DNA from: Sulfurimonas sp.
GTDB taxonomy: Bacteria; Campylobacterota; Campylobacteria; Campylobacterales; Sulfurimonadaceae
DNA: 6,743 nucleotides
Direction: 5' to 3'
Assembly: GCA_002733155.1 (NCBI GenBank)
Contig: NVUO01000013.1
Location: 23,032 to 29,774 of the forward strand
Shown: positions 6,031 to 6,743 of the stretch, piece after piece
Layout of the letters: each line of letters starts with the position of its first letter
Numbering within the stretch: position 1 is the stretch's first letter
Notes under the pieces: generated by a model
Seen by the model: the letters and a program-made list of their open reading frames with translations, nothing else
What the model was told of the DNA's origin: nothing
Databases searched by the model: none
Program-made: the position numbers and the translations under genes

Positions 6031-6743
6031 ATGAAAAAATTATTAGTTATATTATTAATGTTAGGACAAATTATTATGGCAGCTACTGTAGAGAAAATTC
6101 AAATTAAGGGTGCAGAGATACCTGTGATTTTTGAAGAAGATAAGAGGTTACCACTAGTAACTATACAGTTTATATTTCAAAACTCTGGCAGTATCACTGA
6201 TACTACTAAGGCTGGCTTAGCAAAATTTTCTGCTAAGATTATGAATGAGGGTTCAAAACAACTTGGCTCAACTGCTTTTGCTGAGGCTTTAGAAGCAAGA
6301 GCTATTCATATATCTGCATCTACAGGTAAAGAAACTTTTGTTATTGAACTTGGATGTTTAAAAGATGAATTAAATGAGGCACTTAAGTACTTCACAATAC
6401 TTTTACAAGACCCTAATCTTACTCAAGAAGCTATAGATAAGGTGAAAACAACAACTATTGGTGCTATTAGTTCAAGGGCTAGCGATTATGATTATGTAGC
6501 TTCAAATGAATTAAATAAGCTTTTATATAAGGGCACTGCACTTGAAAATCCAAGTTCTGGTACTGTAGATAGTGTTAAAGATATTGAACTTGTAGATGTA
6601 GAAAAGTTTTTAAAATCACATTTAGTATCTTCAAAATTAATTATAGCAATTGGTGGTGATGTAGATATTTCAACACTAAAAACTAAGATTAGTAAAATTA
6701 TAGAGATAATGCCAAAAGGTAGTCTTAGCAAGGTAAAATATTT
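6031..6743 (+). CDS. M16-family (insulinase/PqqL-like) peptidase homologue with degenerate zinc site, 3'-truncated
   Basis: The first 237 residues of an exported M16-like protein are visible; the frame is open to the right edge, and family members are usually about 400-450 residues. A signal peptide is evident (Lys2-Lys3, hydrophobic 4-16, cleavage likely after Ala17 or Ala18), so it acts in the periplasm. The fold is recognisable from 'LPLVTIQFIFQNSGSITDTTKAGLAKF' (40-66), the strand-loop-helix that normally leads into HxxEH, and from 'EKFLKSHLVSSKLIIAIGGDVD' (191-212), the end of the first domain. The position of HxxEH holds Lys65-Phe-Ser-Ala-Lys69, and the downstream Glu-Glu-Ile helix reads Gly144-Ala-Ile, so all expected zinc ligands appear to be lost. 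Known M16B systems often pair an active with an inactive subunit, so this may be the non-catalytic partner. No active partner is in the window. It follows mqnC by 85 bases; I recall a similar mqnC-M16 adjacency in Helicobacter. Confidence 0.85.
   Translation, partial: MKKLLVILLMLGQIIMAATVEKIQIKGAEIPVIFEEDKRLPLVTIQFIFQNSGSITDTTKAGLAKFSAKIMNEGSKQLGSTAFAEALEARAIHISASTGKETFVIELGCLKDELNEALKYFTILLQDPNLTQEAIDKVKTTTIGAISSRASDYDYVASNELNKLLYKGTALENPSSGTVDSVKDIELVDVEKFLKSHLVSSKLIIAIGGDVDISTLKTKISKIIEIMPKGSLSKVKY

Noticed and set aside
6492..6731. Minus-strand open frame of 79 codons
   Set aside because: It is antisense to the M16 gene, which has a signal peptide, good ribosome binding site and family motifs; the reverse frame is low complexity.

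Overview
The window reads as bacterial chromosome from the phylum Campylobacterota (formerly Epsilonproteobacteria), most like a Sulfurimonas/Sulfurovum-type respiratory organism. This is an inference from four things. The coding DNA is AT-rich and tightly packed on one strand. The gene run kdsA-ribH-nusB is familiar from that phylum. Menaquinone is made by the futalosine route (mqnC). The only good promoter is an extended -10 box without a convincing -35. No database search was possible, so the genus is a guess.

Layout, all on the + strand. (1) Bases 1-738: the 3' part of a DMT/EamA-family membrane transporter whose start lies outside the window. (2) Bases 739-806: a short intergenic spacer with an extended -10 promoter (761-769) between the arms of an AT-rich inverted repeat. 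(3) Bases 807-2477: kdsA (KDO-8-phosphate synthase), ribH (lumazine synthase) and nusB (antitermination factor), almost without gaps. (4) Bases 2480-4888: an 802-residue periplasmic cytochrome with twelve CxxCH haem sites, a signal peptide and a C-terminal membrane anchor. It starts two bases after nusB. (5) Bases 4893-5945: mqnC, a radical-SAM enzyme of menaquinone synthesis, four bases after the cytochrome. (6) Bases 5946-6030: a spacer with a weak hairpin and a good ribosome binding site. (7) Bases 6031-6743: the N-terminal part of an exported M16-family peptidase-like protein whose zinc-binding HxxEH motif is degenerate. It runs off the right edge.

Genes 3-5 look like one transcription unit starting at the promoter near 761. 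They combine envelope lipopolysaccharide synthesis (kdsA), flavin synthesis (ribH), transcription (nusB), a large electron-transfer protein and menaquinone synthesis (mqnC). The housekeeping genes are ordinary. The twelve-haem cytochrome is the unusual member. Its substrate and partners cannot be read from the sequence, and I could not assign it to a named family. Its place directly before mqnC suggests, but does not show, a link to the menaquinone pool.

I saw no CRISPR array, tRNA, rRNA, insertion sequence or phage gene. I did not find a clearly new multi-gene system. The items most worth following are the cytochrome, the inactive-looking M16 protein, a terminator-like hairpin inside the cytochrome gene, and the repeated TAATTATG gene junctions.
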